Shown piece after piece: positions 62,894 to 64,000 of a stretch of DNA of 64,000 bases; the stretch's first letter is position 1, and every line of letters begins with the position of its first letter. This DNA comes from Pseudomonas sp. CFBP13508 (GTDB lineage Bacteria > Pseudomonadota > Gammaproteobacteria > Pseudomonadales > Pseudomonadaceae): assembly GCF_005233515.1 (NCBI RefSeq), contig NZ_QFZZ01000003.1, positions 711,259 through 775,258 on the forward strand, written 5' to 3'. Below the pieces are notes generated by a model. It was not told where the DNA came from and made no database searches. It saw nothing but the letters and a program-made list of their open reading frames with translations. The position numbers and the translations under genes are program-made.

Positions 62894-64000
62894 CTAGCCG
62901 GCCGCACCAATCCCGGTATTGGTCCGAACCCGCCCCTCAAGCCGTCGCTTCAACCCGCGCGATTCGATCAACAGCTTCGACCCCTTCGCCGCATTCGCCC
63001 GGCCCCATTCCTCAAGCAACTCGAGACACGAATGGTCGATGTAGCTCAGGTTGTTCAGCGGCACATGCACCGTCGTGCCGTGGGGAATGCTGCCCAGCAC
63101 CTGCGTCAGCGCCGGCACTTTGAGGAACGTCGCTGCACCAACCAGACGCAACTCCATTTCGCCGTCCTGCGGCAGGTCGATCAGGCTGATCTTCAGGCGC
63201 GAAGCCTTGAATGCCAGTTTCAACATGGTCAGGCCGAAACCGATCAGCACACCAGTGAGCAGATCAGTGAAGATGATCGCCAGCGCCGTCGCGGCATAGG
63301 TGAACATCGGCATGCGTCCATAACGACCCAGACCACGGAAGGCTTTCAGGTCGACCAGTTTGAAGCCGGTATACACCAGCACACCCGCCAGGCTCGCCAC
63401 CGGAATGCTTTGCAGCACGCTCGACAGCAACAGCACGAATGCCAGCAGCCACAGGCCATGGAAAATCGTCGAGTAGCGCGTGGTCGCACCGGCCTGAACG
63501 TTGGCCGAACTGCGCACGATCACTCCGGTCATCGGCAGCGCGCCGACCAGACCGCAGAGCATGTTGCCGACACCTTGCGCCGACAGTTCACGGTCGAAAT
63601 CCGAACGCACGCCGCTGTGCATGCGATCCACCGCCGCAGCGGATAGCAGGGTTTCGGCGCTGGCGATAAATGCGACGGCGAACGCGGCAATCAGCAGCGT
63701 CGGGTCGGCCAGATTCATCAGGTCGGCTGGCTTGAGCCAATCGATCGCCTCGGCCAGATTCGCCGGTACCTCGACGCGCTTGACCTGCAACGCCAGAATC
63801 AGGCTCGCCACCGTCGCCAGACCCACACCGAGCAATGCGCCGGGAATGAAGCGCAGCGAATGCGGGCGGAATTTTTCCCACAGCCACATCACCGCAATCG
63901 TCGACAAGCCGAGCAGACCCGCCTGCCAGCCGAACGACGGCAAGGCTTGCGCTACGGCCGCCGGGAACGCCGTGAGGTTGTCGAGCCCGGAAGGCTGCGG
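62894..64000 (-). CDS. SulP family anion permease with STAS domain (5' end beyond window)
   Basis: The frame stays open to the window edge (64000), so the N-terminus is missing; about 368 codons are visible. The membrane part has FDRELSAQGVGNMLCGLVGA and LPMTGVIVRSSANVQAGATT, characteristic of SulP carriers. The C-terminal 90 residues, with VHVPLNNLSYIDHSCLELLE, form a STAS domain. P. aeruginosa has a SulP gene here next to a carbonic anhydrase gene, which would make bicarbonate a candidate substrate; that neighbour would lie outside this window. The gene is separate in sequence from the SulP gene at 5.7 kb. Confidence 0.9.
   Translation of the reverse strand, partial: PQPSGLDNLTAFPAAVAQALPSFGWQAGLLGLSTIAVMWLWEKFRPHSLRFIPGALLGVGLATVASLILALQVKRVEVPANLAEAIDWLKPADLMNLADPTLLIAAFAVAFIASAETLLSAAAVDRMHSGVRSDFDRELSAQGVGNMLCGLVGALPMTGVIVRSSANVQAGATTRYSTIFHGLWLLAFVLLLSSVLQSIPVASLAGVLVYTGFKLVDLKAFRGLGRYGRMPMFTYAATALAIIFTDLLTGVLIGFGLTMLKLAFKASRLKISLIDLPQDGEMELRLVGAATFLKVPALTQVLGSIPHGTTVHVPLNNLSYIDHSCLELLEEWGRANAAKGSKLLIESRGLKRRLEGRVRTNTGIGAAG

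Overview
The window is a 64 kb piece of a GC-rich Pseudomonas chromosome. It most resembles the P. fluorescens group. The evidence is protein similarity recalled from P. aeruginosa and P. fluorescens, the gene order, and many fluorescens-type REP palindromes of the GTGGGAGCGAGCCTGCTCGCG family. No plasmid, prophage, insertion sequence, CRISPR array, tRNA or rRNA was seen. Both edges cut a gene: dprA on the left and a SulP permease on the right.

Layout. (1) 0-5.6 kb: dprA, tsaC, an acyltransferase of the FeeM/LuxI type followed by an overlapping 48-codon ORF, then qor, hemF and aroE. (2) 5.6-12.1 kb: a choline-O-sulfate module (SulP permease, choline-binding protein, choline sulfatase BetC, divergent LysR regulator), then an NAD(P)-binding protein and a DOPA-dioxygenase-like protein. 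(3) 12.1-18.3 kb: a citrate-type transporter with a possible leader peptide, TerC, a Na/Pi cotransporter with a PhoU-like tail and a membrane-anchored M16 peptidase. (4) 18.4-26 kb: a DUF5924/DUF2914 protein, a four-gene Mla-like lipid ABC system, a SpmA-SpmB fusion and gltP. (5) 26-38.5 kb: an Ivy-type lysozyme inhibitor, a DUF1328 protein, the algB-kinB two-component pair, an EAL phosphodiesterase, AmpDh2, a GGDEF cyclase with an EEP-family protein and DsbA, and two cytochromes c. (6) 38.6-42.9 kb: engB and polA, with the small RNA ersA between them behind an AlgU-type promoter, and a DUF2782 protein. (7) 42.9-53 kb: thrB, the zinc locus znuA / zur-znuC-znuB, a lipoprotein, the large catalase katE and metNIQ. 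(8) 53-62 kb: the complete aa3-type cytochrome c oxidase cluster with heme A synthesis and copper assembly factors. (9) 62-64 kb: a hypothetical protein and a second SulP permease.

The genes form several working units. Choline sulfate is cleaved to choline and sulfate next to a choline-binding protein and a SulP carrier. algB-kinB and ersA belong to the AlgU envelope-stress and exopolysaccharide network, and two cyclic-di-GMP enzymes lie close by. zur-znu forms a zinc uptake switch. The cox cluster contains its structural subunits plus CtaG, SURF1, CtaA, CtaB and SCO.

The least explained items are the FeeM/LuxI-like acyltransferase with its overlapping small basic ORF and no regulator beside it, the highly structured intergenic region at 26.38-26.60 kb, the short ORF before the citrate transporter, and the dense set of at least five palindromic repeat families. 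One of these repeats sits inside the cox operon. No gene cluster in the window is clearly a new type of system; these are candidates.
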